DNA of 64,000 bases from Candidatus Desulfosporosinus nitrosoreducens (lineage in GTDB: Bacteria; Bacillota; Desulfitobacteriia; Desulfitobacteriales; Desulfitobacteriaceae), in contig NZ_JAVHUW010000050.1 of NCBI RefSeq assembly GCF_030954495.1, forward strand, positions 1 through 64,000. Reading direction: 5' to 3'. Of the stretch, positions 26,960-35,103 are shown in pieces. The notes under the pieces were generated by a model that ran no database searches, was not told the DNA's origin, and saw only the letters and a program-made list of their open reading frames with translations. Position numbers and translations under genes: made by a program. The first letter of the stretch is position 1. Each line of letters begins with the position of its first letter.

Positions 26960-28159
26960 TTAAATAGCCCATGGCCAGGTTCCATTCATACACTCCCCTA
27001 TAATTGAACCTTCAGAAACTTTTTGATAATCCTTAATAACTGTAATCCTTTCATGGTCCTGATGGATACTTTCCCAAGCACCAACGATACAGTTGTTCAT
27101 AATTTCAGCATTTTCTCCGACAATCGTTTTATAGAGGCGTGATCCTGTTTGAATCTTGGCAAAGGGTAATAAAATTGAATCTTTAATTTGAGCACCTTTT
27201 CCAACATAAACCCCTGGAGCAAGAATTGAATTCCTTACTTCGCCATGAACAATACAGCCTTTACTGACGAAACTATTTTCCACTTTTGCTGTAAAACCAA
27301 ATGAGCTTGGTGATAGGCTATCTTCATTCGAAAATATCCTGGATTTCGAATCAAAATTATTAAGGAAATGATCCTTATGTAAGGAATCCATATTGGCATG
27401 ATAATAGCTTTCGATTGTCCCCACATCCCGCCAGTAACCCTGAAACTTATAGGCGTAGACTTTTTTCCCGTGCTTTAGTTGCTGAGGGATAATGTTCTTA
27501 CCAAAGTCATGCTGAGACTGAAAATTTCCTTCATCTTCAAGTAAAGCCTGTTTAAGGGTTGACCAGTTAAAAATATAGACTCCCATTGAAGCAAGATTAC
27601 CTTTGGGTTGAGATGGTTTTTCTTCAAACTCTGTGACCCGTTGATCTTCATTTAGAGTTAAAATACCAAATCGGGAAGAGTCCTCTCGGGGCACCTCAAC
27701 TGTTGCTATGGTTATTTCTGAATTCTTCATTTTATGAAACGCTAACATCTGGGAATAATCCATTTTGTAGATATGATCTCCGGAAAGAATAATCACATAT
27801 TCGGGATCGTACAAATCAATAAACTCAAAATTCTGGTAAACGGCGTTGGCGGTTCCGCTATACCTGGTTTCTCCTTGTTCATTGGGAATAGGGGGAAGTA
27901 TATTCACTCCGCCGTATGGGTTAGCTAAATTCCATGCTGAGCCCAAACCGATATAAGAAATAAGCGATAACGGTTCATATTGAATAAGAACCCCAACCGT
28001 GTTAATCTTTGAATTTGTACAGTTACTTAAGGTAAAGTCAATAATTCTATAGTTTCCGTAGAAGGAGACCGCAGGTTTAGCCCGTTTCTCAGTTAGACCA
28101 CCTAGCCTGATCCCTTCCCCACCTGCTAATAGCATTGCCACACATTCTTGCTTGTACAT
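26960..28159 (-). CDS. glgC: glucose-1-phosphate adenylyltransferase
   Basis: A 399-residue ADP-glucose pyrophosphorylase, which makes ADP-glucose for glycogen synthesis. The N-terminal nucleotidyltransferase motif is 'AMLLAGGEGIRLGGLTEKRA' with 'KPAVSFYGNYRIIDF'. The metal/substrate loop is 'IILSGDHIYKMDY', and 'FEEKP' and 'YWRDVGT' are in place. A left-handed beta-helix with 'SFVSKGCIVHGEV'-type repeats forms the C-terminus. Length is normal. No glgA, glgB or glgD is adjacent, which is unusual. The ATG follows a G-rich site. Confidence 0.95.
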   Translation of the reverse strand: MYKQECVAMLLAGGEGIRLGGLTEKRAKPAVSFYGNYRIIDFTLSNCTNSKINTVGVLIQYEPLSLISYIGLGSAWNLANPYGGVNILPPIPNEQGETRYSGTANAVYQNFEFIDLYDPEYVIILSGDHIYKMDYSQMLAFHKMKNSEITIATVEVPREDSSRFGILTLNEDQRVTEFEEKPSQPKGNLASMGVYIFNWSTLKQALLEDEGNFQSQHDFGKNIIPQQLKHGKKVYAYKFQGYWRDVGTIESYYHANMDSLHKDHFLNNFDSKSRIFSNEDSLSPSSFGFTAKVENSFVSKGCIVHGEVRNSILAPGVYVGKGAQIKDSILLPFAKIQTGSRLYKTIVGENAEIMNNCIVGAWESIHQDHERITVIKDYQKVSEGSIIGECMNGTWPWAI

Positions 28160-28370
28160 CCTCGTACCCCCTTCTCTTATTCTTGGTTAATGCAATCTCC
28201 CTCAATCCCATAATCAGACAGATTCGCCTATTTATATAATCCGGCTTTTTGAAGTTCCGAGATTTATCCCCAACTTCCGGCCGGTTTGTTGCTGCCAATA
28301 TTTTTCTATTTTGGCCCGTCTCCAGTGTGTCCTGGTTTTTGCTTGTCTTAAGTAAATGCTAATAAAAAAA

Positions 28371-28390
28371 AATGCCATTATTATGACATT
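28371..28390. promoter_or_regulatory. palindromic site 6
   Basis: AATGCCATTATTATGACATT with a nine-base A-run before it, 47 bp past the korB stop and 212 bp before glgC. Its left flank shares the 16 bases CTTAAGTAAATGNTAA with site 1. Confidence 0.7.
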
Positions 28391-28437
28391 TTTCTTATAT
28401 TCGAGATATTTTTTAATATTATTTTAAATATAAGTCG

Positions 28438-29307
28438 CTACTCCAGCTCTTTCATAAACCTCTCGGCATCGCGCGGTTCCCAGACCCGGTCGACGAGTGG
28501 CGGCCGATCAGATAGCCAATAAAGACGTTCTTGGAACGTTTGTTTTTGCACACGGTAAAATATGCCGATTGGTATCTTTTCTCCCCATTCCTGGGCTAGC
28601 TCCATTGCCTTACTCAGATTGCCGGTATCAAACTCCTCTGTTAATTCATAAACCCGCTCCGCGTACCAACGGTAAGTGTTAACTTTATTAAAACTGACGC
28701 AGGGTTGAAGAATGTCAATCAAGGCATAACCGGGATGTTTAATAGCCTCTTTCATTAGCTTGATGAGGTGTTCCTGGTGTCCGCTGAACCCCCGCCCCAC
28801 AAAAGTAGCTCCGGCTGCCAGGGCTAACATGAGCGGGTTAAGAGGTTGATCCAAATTACCTTTCGTCTGAATTCCGGTCATCTGTCCCAAAGCTGTTGTG
28901 GGTGAAGCCTGTCCCTTGGTTAAACCATAAATCTGATTATCATGGACAAAATGGGCTATGTCCACATTGCGCCGGATATTGTGAATAAAATGATTCCCAC
29001 CTTCACCATAAGTATCTCCATCTCCGGAATGCACAATAACCGTTAATTGCGGATTGACGATTTTAGCCGCTACCGCCGGGGGTAAAGCACGCCCGTGCAA
29101 GCCGTTAAAAACATTGGTTCGCAGATAATGAGGGAGTTTGGCTGCCTGGCCTATGCCTGATACCAGCAAAATTTCTTCCGGCCGCTTGTTTAATTCCAAC
29201 AAAGCCGTCTTGATTGCCCTCAGAATGGCAAAATTCCCGCAGCCCGGGCACCAGGCGATTTCGTCATCGGAATCAAACAGCTCTTTTATAAGCTCATCTT
29301 TAGACAT
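28438..29307 (-). CDS. korB: 2-oxoacid:ferredoxin oxidoreductase, beta subunit
   Basis: A 289-residue thiamine diphosphate subunit. 'WCPGCGNFAILRAI' is the N-terminal cluster/TPP region, and the TPP-Mg motif is 'GDGDTYGEGGNHFIHNIRRN'. 'VHDNQIYGLTKGQ' and 'PTT' follow as in KorB/VorB/OorB. With the fused alpha-gamma subunit it decarboxylates a 2-oxoacid (2-oxoglutarate or a branched-chain acid) to the acyl-CoA and reduces ferredoxin. It overlaps the upstream subunit by 8 bp. No separate delta ferredoxin gene is present. Confidence 0.92.
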   Translation of the reverse strand: MSKDELIKELFDSDDEIAWCPGCGNFAILRAIKTALLELNKRPEEILLVSGIGQAAKLPHYLRTNVFNGLHGRALPPAVAAKIVNPQLTVIVHSGDGDTYGEGGNHFIHNIRRNVDIAHFVHDNQIYGLTKGQASPTTALGQMTGIQTKGNLDQPLNPLMLALAAGATFVGRGFSGHQEHLIKLMKEAIKHPGYALIDILQPCVSFNKVNTYRWYAERVYELTEEFDTGNLSKAMELAQEWGEKIPIGIFYRVQKQTFQERLYWLSDRPPLVDRVWEPRDAERFMKELE

Positions 29308-30988
29308 TTGCCATGACCTCCTTTACTTTCGCTGAGATATACTGGCCGCTCATGGGCCTGCCGTCATAGCGCAGGATACTGTATTGACAAACCAGCAGGG
29401 CTTCTTGGCGGATTAAAGCTGCCAATTGGCCGGTGGCATTCTGCTCCACGTTTATCATGGTTTTAACTTCGGGATACAACTCCTTAAGCAGCTTCGTCGG
29501 CAATGGGTAAATATCTCCGAAGATTAAGGCCCCAATAGAGTAATCTGCTTGCAGAAGTTCGATTGCTTCACGCACCGGCCCGGCAGATGAACCCCAAGCC
29601 AAGAGCAGGATCTCAGGCTTAGTCTGTCCGATAAACCATGGTTCCCGAACCTCATTCTTAAGATTCTCCCAGCGCTGCAGCCGTGATTTCGCCATGGCTA
29701 AACGTACGTCTGCCGCTTCTGTAATATGCCCGGTCTCAGTGTGCTCATCACTATCCGCGATGACGACCTGTGATCCGCATCGACCAGGAACTAAACGAGG
29801 GGAAACCCCGTCCTCTGTCAATTTATAGCGCTGATAAGCTTCCTGTTGCTGCCAGACTTCTTTACCGGCTAAAGCACGTTCAATGGTCAAAAGGGAAAAA
29901 TCAAAAGGAGGAATCGTCTGATAATAATCCCCTAAATATTGATCGCCAAGCAAAATCACCGGCATCTGGAATTTATCGGCAATATTGAAGGCCCGCACAG
30001 TTTGATAAAAAGCATCTTCCGGATCACGCAAAGCAATAATCATTCTTGGAAATTCGCCATGGGAAGCCGTTAAGACAAAACTCAGATCGCCTTGTTCGGT
30101 GCGTGTAGGAAAACCTGTCGCCGGACCCGGGCGCTGAATATCGGCTATTACGAGTGGCGTTTCCGTCATTGCTGTCAGGCCCAGTCCTTCAACCATCAAG
30201 CAAAGCCCTCCGCCGGATGTTGCAGTCATGGCACGGGCGCCGGCATAGGATGCCCCAATCGCCATATTGATAGCAGCTATTTCATCTTCGGCCTGCTCTA
30301 CCACAATCCCCGCCTCTTCCATCTTGCCCGCTAAATAAGTCATAATCCCTGTTGAGGGAGTCATAGGGTAGCCTGAATAAAAACTAACCCCTGCAGCCAA
30401 AGCCCCCAGGCCAATGGCTTGGTTACCTGTTACCATAATTCTCGGCTGAGCTTCCGGAAATTCGACCTTGAAGCGGGATTGGGTCAAATTGTAACCAAAT
30501 TCCAAAGCCCGCCGGTTCATCTCAAATATCTCCTCTTTAAACAGGCTGCTTAGCACCGGCCAGATCTTAGCAAGCTCGAAATCAAACAACCTCAAAATAG
30601 CACCTACGGCTACAATTCCTTCCGTTACTATGTTACCTGCCTCGGTGGCCTTGGCCTTCAACGGAAGCCAAAAAGCCTCGCCTTTACTTATCGCCCCACT
30701 GTTACTCTCGTCACTAACCAGAACACCTCGCGGAGAAAGCTGTGCGGAATGCAGCTCTACGGTTGTAGAATCAAGCGCCAGGATAACATCGATATCCTCG
30801 CGATGGGAGTATAGCGGCCGATCCGCAAAACGAAGCTGCTGGAAATTGTGTCCGCCTCTTACACGGGACATATAATCTTTGTAGGAAAATACTTCGACAC
30901 CTAGTTTTTTGAGGATTTGTTCCAGCACTTTTCCGGCTGTATCAATTCCTTGGCCGGCAGCGCCACCCACTAATATGTTGAAATCCAA
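29300..30988 (-). CDS. korA: 2-oxoacid:ferredoxin oxidoreductase, fused gamma-alpha subunit
   Basis: A 562-residue fusion. Residues about 1-180 are the gamma domain ('ILVGGAAGQGIDTAGKVLEQ', 'SRVRGGHNF'). The alpha domain begins near 195 ('GNQAIGLGALAAGVSFYSGY', 'PMTPSTGIM') with 'EQAEDEIAAINMAIGASYAG' and 'TSGGGLCLMVEGLGLT'. This gamma-alpha order is the usual KorA form in Firmicutes. A TTG at 30988, 8 nt after GAGG, is a better start than the GTG at 30997. It is first in a two-gene operon, with palindromic site 7 about 110 bp upstream. Confidence 0.93.
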   Translation of the reverse strand: MDFNILVGGAAGQGIDTAGKVLEQILKKLGVEVFSYKDYMSRVRGGHNFQQLRFADRPLYSHREDIDVILALDSTTVELHSAQLSPRGVLVSDESNSGAISKGEAFWLPLKAKATEAGNIVTEGIVAVGAILRLFDFELAKIWPVLSSLFKEEIFEMNRRALEFGYNLTQSRFKVEFPEAQPRIMVTGNQAIGLGALAAGVSFYSGYPMTPSTGIMTYLAGKMEEAGIVVEQAEDEIAAINMAIGASYAGARAMTATSGGGLCLMVEGLGLTAMTETPLVIADIQRPGPATGFPTRTEQGDLSFVLTASHGEFPRMIIALRDPEDAFYQTVRAFNIADKFQMPVILLGDQYLGDYYQTIPPFDFSLLTIERALAGKEVWQQQEAYQRYKLTEDGVSPRLVPGRCGSQVVIADSDEHTETGHITEAADVRLAMAKSRLQRWENLKNEVREPWFIGQTKPEILLLAWGSSAGPVREAIELLQADYSIGALIFGDIYPLPTKLLKELYPEVKTMINVEQNATGQLAALIRQEALLVCQYSILRYDGRPMSGQYISAKVKEVMANV

Positions 30989-31098
30989 ATTAATCACCTC
31001 GTTACTTCAATTTATTAAATAAGCCCCTTTGTTCTCTTAAGTAATGCCTAACCGTACGTTGTAAATACCTCTATTTATCTAAAATGATAATATAGAAA

Positions 31099-31118
31099 AA
31101 TGCCATTATCATGACATT
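31099..31118. promoter_or_regulatory. palindromic site 7
   Basis: AATGCCATTATCATGACATT, about 110 bp upstream of korA and 190 bp past the end of the next gene, which has its own terminator (31230-31261). An operator role is therefore favoured here. Confidence 0.7.
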
Positions 31119-31229
31119 TTTCTCGCAATTTGATCTTACTTCTTAATCAGGTGCAAACACCTTTGCATATAGGTTCAAAAAAGAGCTGTTTTTATCCCGT
31201 TTCCAACCAGGAGCTTTTGTAAACACAAA

Positions 31230-31261
31230 AGCCTCTTCCGCCATCCCTGGCAGAAGGGGCT
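31230..31261 (-). terminator. intrinsic terminator of the 31308 gene
   Basis: A 14-bp stem with two wobble pairs (AGCCTCTTCCGCCA with TGGCAGAAGGGGCT) is followed on the minus strand by a T-run; a T-run also lies on the other side, so it may be bidirectional. Confidence 0.75.
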
Positions 31262-31307
31262 CCGTTTTTCGTGTATCCCGTTTACAGCAGAGGCTGAGTG
31301 CTGACTG

Positions 31308-31697
31308 TTATCTCAGAAACTTAACAGTCGTATCAGGTAAATATTTCCACGAGGTAGTAAATAGGTTGTTAATAAATTCCTGTTCATCGTTTAACATTTG
31401 TTCTAAGACACTTTTATCAACAATTACATACGGTCTAATAATTCCTAACGGAACGTGCAACTCCGACGCTAAAACTCCGTATTCGATATCCCGAATTTGC
31501 AGACCATCCAAATGAAATGTGTATTCACCAACAGTGCCTCCGTTTTCTGTAACCCTCATCCCAATCCTATTATTATTCCCGGCTAGGTACTTTTCTGCCA
31601 GACCAAGAATATGAGGATGTTTTTGTAATAGACTATCAACCAATCTCTTACGCATAGGAATAATCTTTTCTTTAACTAGGGTATCTACTTCATTCAT
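31308..31697 (-). CDS. hypothetical soluble protein
   Basis: A 129-residue protein without membrane segments. A helical N-terminus ('KEKIIPMRKRLVDSLLQKHP') is followed by a strand-rich middle ('GMRVTENGGTVGEYTFHLDG') and a C-terminal helix. The beta-rich middle with an 'LDGLQI' strand is reminiscent of SCP2-like lipid-binding folds, but I do not claim homology. It lies between the lone receiver gene and korA on the same strand, with its own terminator. Confidence 0.65.
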   Translation of the reverse strand: MNEVDTLVKEKIIPMRKRLVDSLLQKHPHILGLAEKYLAGNNNRIGMRVTENGGTVGEYTFHLDGLQIRDIEYGVLASELHVPLGIIRPYVIVDKSVLEQMLNDEQEFINNLFTTSWKYLPDTTVKFLR

Positions 31698-31810
31698 CTA
31701 ACCACATCCTGTCTTATAATTTCAAGCTTTGTTCTATGCAGCTATTCTTTACCTTTTTTCAACCATTCGGCGACTTCGATAGTTCTTTTTGCCTGATGGC
31801 AAACGCATTT

Positions 31811-32278
31811 TCATTTACGACTTGAACCTCTGCAAGTGTTCCCTTCAGCCCACTTCTCAACAATAGCGTAAAATTCCTTTGTTTCAATAGGTTTTGTTAA
31901 GTAATCATCCATTCCAGCATTGAGACATTTTTCCCTATCTCCTTCTAAGGTGTTAGCAGTCAGAGCAATAATAGGTATGCGAGTACTACTGTTACTCTCT
32001 AATTGTCTTATTGTTCCCGTTGCCTTGAAACCGTCTAATATCGGCATCTGGCAATCCATTATGATTACTTCAATTTCCCGTTTCTGATAAATATCAATAG
32101 CAACTTTTCCGTTCTCTGCCAATAAAACCTCCCATCCTTTTTTAATTGCTATTTTTTCCATCACCATTCTATTGATCTCATCATCCTCCACAATTAGCAA
32201 TTTCAACGGCTTAATCAGGCTAGTATTATCTGTAGTATTATCTGTATTTTTAACTATGTTCTTCTCTGTTTTATTCAC
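31811..32278 (-). CDS. stand-alone receiver domain protein
   Basis: A 155-residue single-domain response regulator. After an Asn/Thr-rich N-terminal tail ('NTDNTTDNTS'), the receiver has 'LLIVEDDEINR', phospho-acceptor Asp in 'VIIMDCQMPILDG' (residue 75 from the GTG), and 'DDYLTKPIETKEF'. It closely resembles the second receivers of the two hybrid kinases nearby, so it likely arose from one and may take phosphate from the kinase that lacks an Hpt. It has no output domain. The GTG at 32278 fits the GGAGGGG better than the upstream TTG. Confidence 0.88.
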   Translation of the reverse strand: MNKTEKNIVKNTDNTTDNTSLIKPLKLLIVEDDEINRMVMEKIAIKKGWEVLLAENGKVAIDIYQKREIEVIIMDCQMPILDGFKATGTIRQLESNSSTRIPIIALTANTLEGDREKCLNAGMDDYLTKPIETKEFYAIVEKWAEGNTCRGSSRK

Positions 32279-32329
32279 TGCCCTCAAACCCCTCCAAATT
32301 AGTTAAAAAATAGTTAGTCAGATCTAAAT

Positions 32330-32908
32330 CTACCGTAAAAGCAACGCTTGTGCAGCCTTCCTTACATCTTCCAAGGCTGTAGGATGATCCATGATCTCTC
32401 CGGCCCGATCAACACCACTGTAAAGACAGGCTTGATCATATTTTATTTCTAACATATGAAAAAATGTTTGAATAGAACGTTCGGCACACTTGAATACATC
32501 TGGTTTTTTAGTACCGGCGGCTGATAGGAAAAGTCCTCTGCGCTCGGATTTAAATGAATTGATTAAAGGAAGATTAAGAACGTATTTACGAGCCCAAAGC
32601 ACCTGCATGCGGTCAATTAAAATCTTCGTTTGAGCATTTACTCCCATCATAAAAATTGGAGCAGCTATAATAATCCTATCTGCAGAGATCAGCTTTTCCT
32701 GAAGTTTTGGCACATCGTCTTTGATTACGCATACCCCGCTAATCGAACAAGCATTACAGCCTTGACAGGGATTTATTTTTAGATCAGAAAGATAAATGAG
32801 CTCTAAAGTCTGACCCTCGCCCATTATAGTTTCTTTTGCCTCTAATAGTAACCGGGCAGTGTTGCCACTGCGCCGAGGGCTGCAAGCAATTCCAAGTACT
32901 GATAACGG
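32330..32908 (-). CDS. iron-sulfur flavoprotein / NADPH-dependent FMN reductase family
   Basis: A 192-residue flavodoxin-fold protein. 'LGIACSPRRSGNTARLLLE' binds FMN phosphate. 'CQGCNACSISGVC' has the compact CxxCxxCx5C cluster motif of iron-sulfur flavoproteins, which in methanogens and clostridia move electrons to oxygen or peroxide. 'APIFMMGVNAQTKILIDR' is the second flavin loop. An ATG at 32908 is used; the longer frame to 32962 has no better site. It probably belongs with the redox-stress genes. Palindromic site 8 is 114 bp upstream. Confidence 0.88.
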   Translation of the reverse strand, partial: PLSVLGIACSPRRSGNTARLLLEAKETIMGEGQTLELIYLSDLKINPCQGCNACSISGVCVIKDDVPKLQEKLISADRIIIAAPIFMMGVNAQTKILIDRMQVLWARKYVLNLPLINSFKSERRGLFLSAAGTKKPDVFKCAERSIQTFFHMLEIKYDQACLYSGVDRAGEIMDHPTALEDVRKAAQALLLR

Positions 32909-33021
32909 CATGTAATCCCCAACTCCCTTTTTCATAATCCAAGGCGTTATAATTTGTCCCAACCATAGGAGCCAAAGGCAACTGCGAGTTTGTCTTTGTT
33001 ATAAATATAATAATTTGAAAA

Positions 33022-33041
33022 AATGATATTATAATGACATT
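33022..33041. promoter_or_regulatory. palindromic site 8
   Basis: AATGATATTATAATGACATT, the most diverged copy, 114 bp upstream of the Fe-S flavoprotein start. The gene to the right runs on the plus strand, so this copy cannot be a terminator of a minus-strand gene. Confidence 0.6.
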
Positions 33042-33057
33042 TTCCTATTATTTAAGT

Positions 33058-33111
33058 TCAATTTAAAATTGGCATTAAAATATCTTTTCCCTGATATTTT
33101 GCTTCTATCAT
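33058..33111 (-). pseudogene. copied 5' fragment of the small membrane protein gene at 9753
   Basis: The first 30 coding bases (encoding 'MIEAKYQGKD') and some upstream bases match the start of the gene at 9556-9753. The frame then diverges and stops after 17 codons. It looks like a short duplicated gene start rather than a working gene. Confidence 0.5.
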
Positions 33112-33244
33112 TTTATATGCCTGTAATACCATTACTAATAAAAATATAAGTTACTTATAAATTTCCTAATATATTTTCAGGCTTTAGTTGTTTAGTTATA
33201 CTTTAGCCATGAAGAAAACCAAACTATTATCTGGAGGAATTAAT

Positions 33245-33535
33245 ATGAGTGTAAAAGCATACTTAGAAATCACAATGGTGATTGACGGTGCCAATCGTCC
33301 GGCAGCAGTAAAGGTCTATACAGATTATCGGCAACCTTTCTTAGATCAAATCAAAGGAGCGCTTACTAAAGAGCTTCTTGTCCGAGACGAAGATGTCCAG
33401 GTTCTTCATGGTTTTGACAGCGTCGAAAATGCCAGGGCTTATCTTGACAGCGACATGTTTAAAAATGATGTTTTTGTTGGCTTAAAGCCGCTTTGGAGTG
33501 TTAACCCTGATGTGAAAATCTATAGTGTCGCTTAA
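33245..33535 (+). CDS. small ABM-like (dimeric alpha-beta barrel) protein
   Basis: A 96-residue protein with a beta-alpha-beta pattern: 'VKAYLEITMVID', helix 'QPFLDQIKGALTKELLV', 'DVQVLHGFDSVENARAYLDS', and a final 'VKIYSVA' strand. This resembles antibiotic-biosynthesis-monooxygenase/stress-responsive barrel proteins, which bind or oxidise small molecules. The ATG at 33245 follows CTGGAGGA; the longer frame from 33188 lacks a site. It has its own terminator. A convergent HxlR regulator gene follows; any link is speculative. Confidence 0.75.
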   Translation: MSVKAYLEITMVIDGANRPAAVKVYTDYRQPFLDQIKGALTKELLVRDEDVQVLHGFDSVENARAYLDSDMFKNDVFVGLKPLWSVNPDVKIYSVA

Positions 33536-33603
33536 GCAGAGAAGTTTCTGCAAGAACTAACTTTATACTGATGAACAATATTTCTGCTCTCAGGAATAAT
33601 GTT

Positions 33604-33640
33604 AAACGGCGGTTTGAGATTTACATCAAAGCCGCCGTTT
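33604..33640 (+). terminator. intrinsic terminator
   Basis: AAACGGCGG at 33604 pairs with CCGCCGTTT, followed by TATT. It lies 69 bp after the ABM-like gene. Confidence 0.8.
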
Positions 33641-33732
33641 TATTATGAAATTCAAATTAAGACAGATAGATTCAGAGAGCAATCTCATGATATAGGAACT
33701 ATTTCATGAGCTGTGGCTCACATGCCTTTATA

Positions 33733-34110
33733 TTACAGCTTGTCACAGGTTCGGCACGGGGGCAATTTTTTATCCAAATTCCCACCTGTGTGCTGATTTG
33801 ACCATTGGCAAATGCTTTGGAGAATTGGCAGTGCCGATTTACCTTTTTCAGTAAGAGTATATTCTACTTTAGGCGGAATTTCATTATATTGTTTACGAAA
33901 GATAATTTCATCTGCCATCATTTCTTTTAGCATCGCGGCGAGTACGGGATCGGTAATATTGCTGAGTTCCTTTTTGATTTCATTGTATCTCATGACATCT
34001 TTAGTCGATAATATGCAAATTATCCTTGATTTCCACTTTCCTCCGAAAATATCAAGACCGTACTCGAGGGGACACATGATTTCCTTTACTAATTTGGGCT
34101 CATATTTCAT
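33733..34110 (-). CDS. HxlR family transcriptional regulator
   Basis: A 125-residue winged-helix protein. 'CPLEYGLDIFGGKWKSRIIC' is the family signature with an N-terminal Cys (residue 13) that in YodB and HypR senses quinones, aldehydes or disulfide stress. 'NEIKKELSNITDPVLAAMLK' is the recognition region and 'IPPKVEYTLTEKG' the wing. Two more cysteines end the protein ('CRTCDKL'). A thiol-based switch is plausible. The ATG follows GGAGG. The target gene is not evident; it is convergent with the ABM-like gene. Confidence 0.93.
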   Translation of the reverse strand: MKYEPKLVKEIMCPLEYGLDIFGGKWKSRIICILSTKDVMRYNEIKKELSNITDPVLAAMLKEMMADEIIFRKQYNEIPPKVEYTLTEKGKSALPILQSICQWSNQHTGGNLDKKLPPCRTCDKL

Positions 34111-34605
34111 TATTTTTCCTCCAACTTAAGCCTATCATTTTATCACTAACTATATCAAACAAAAGTAACTATGTAAATTTAAGTAATAATATTATATGAA
34201 GGTATCTCTCACTGTCCTTGCTCCATCCTTTAACTGACCGGCAAGAGGTCTGTAACTTTCAAGGTTAGTGAAGTCATCCTATGCACATTGGACCCCAATA
34301 TCGGAAACAATCTAACTGCAATTTGATGATAAAATTGAGAAAACACAGAAATGACCCGCTTAACGAGCAGCTTTTAACTGACTTTTTCCCTGCTACATCT
34401 GATATTAGAGTATCATATACGAAAACTTTCATGCTATCACCACACTGGGTCTTATTCAATTACGCTTCACCATCAGGGGTTATTTCTTCTTAACCATAGC
34501 AAGGCGCAACCGGCGCAGCGATTTAGCAATAAGAACTTTTAGAACGTATCGAAACATTGTACACGCATCGCACATAAAATAAAACGATAAATCATAAAAA
34601 GGGTG
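34111..34605. other. intergenic, about 490 bp
   Basis: It contains the HxlR promoter region at its left end and the leader of the LysM gene at its right end. Short frames on both strands (34274-34459, 34281-34493) lack ribosome binding sites. Nothing else recognised. Confidence 0.5.
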
Positions 34606-34611
34606 ATGTTT

Positions 34612-34977
34612 GTGCAGTATTTGAAAATCGGCTCCCGAGGAAGCGATGTCGCGGAAGTACAGTACTTTTTGCAGCAATGGGGCTATGATCCCGGCCCAAC
34701 CGATGGTATTTTCGGTCCAAGAACAGATCAAGCCGTCAGACAGTTTCAAAGTGCTCACGGTTTAGTGGTTGATGGTATTGTCGGGCCGGTTACATACCAG
34801 GCCCTCCGGTCTGATTTACCCGGTACTATGACATACACCGTCAAACCCGGAGATACCTTGTACTCAATCAGCGTCAGCTATGGGATCTCTATCGACGCGC
34901 TTATTGCCGCCAATCCAGGTGTAGACAGCAGGAACCTCCAAGTCGGACGGCGGCTGAGAATTCCGGTCAGTCGCTAG
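34612..34977 (+). CDS. peptidoglycan-binding protein (PG_binding_1 plus LysM)
   Basis: A 121-residue protein with two cell-wall domains. Residues about 1-65 form a PG_binding_1 domain ('GSRGSDVAEVQYFLQQWGY', 'DGIFGPRTDQAVRQFQ', 'GLVVDGIVGPVTYQAL'). Residues 75-118 form one LysM ('YTVKPGDTLYSISVSYGIS', 'NPGVDSRNLQVGRRLRIP'). No signal peptide is visible, so it may act inside the developing spore or leave by another route. Start codons are ambiguous: the GTG at 34612 has good spacing from AAAGGG; the ATG at 34606 is too close. Confidence 0.88.
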   Translation: MQYLKIGSRGSDVAEVQYFLQQWGYDPGPTDGIFGPRTDQAVRQFQSAHGLVVDGIVGPVTYQALRSDLPGTMTYTVKPGDTLYSISVSYGISIDALIAANPGVDSRNLQVGRRLRIPVSR

Positions 34978-35103
34978 ACTGGCTAATTTGGAGATAGGGA
35001 CACCATTCAGTAACTCCACTCCCACGGAACACAAGTGCGAATTTCCCCGCTCCAGGTTTTTCTGTACTTGACTGCTCCCGGCAGTGGTTTACTTTCAAAA
35101 CAT

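Noticed and set aside
34480..34758. 92-codon minus-strand frame
   Set aside because: It overlaps the start of the well-supported PG-binding/LysM gene on the plus strand and has no family features.
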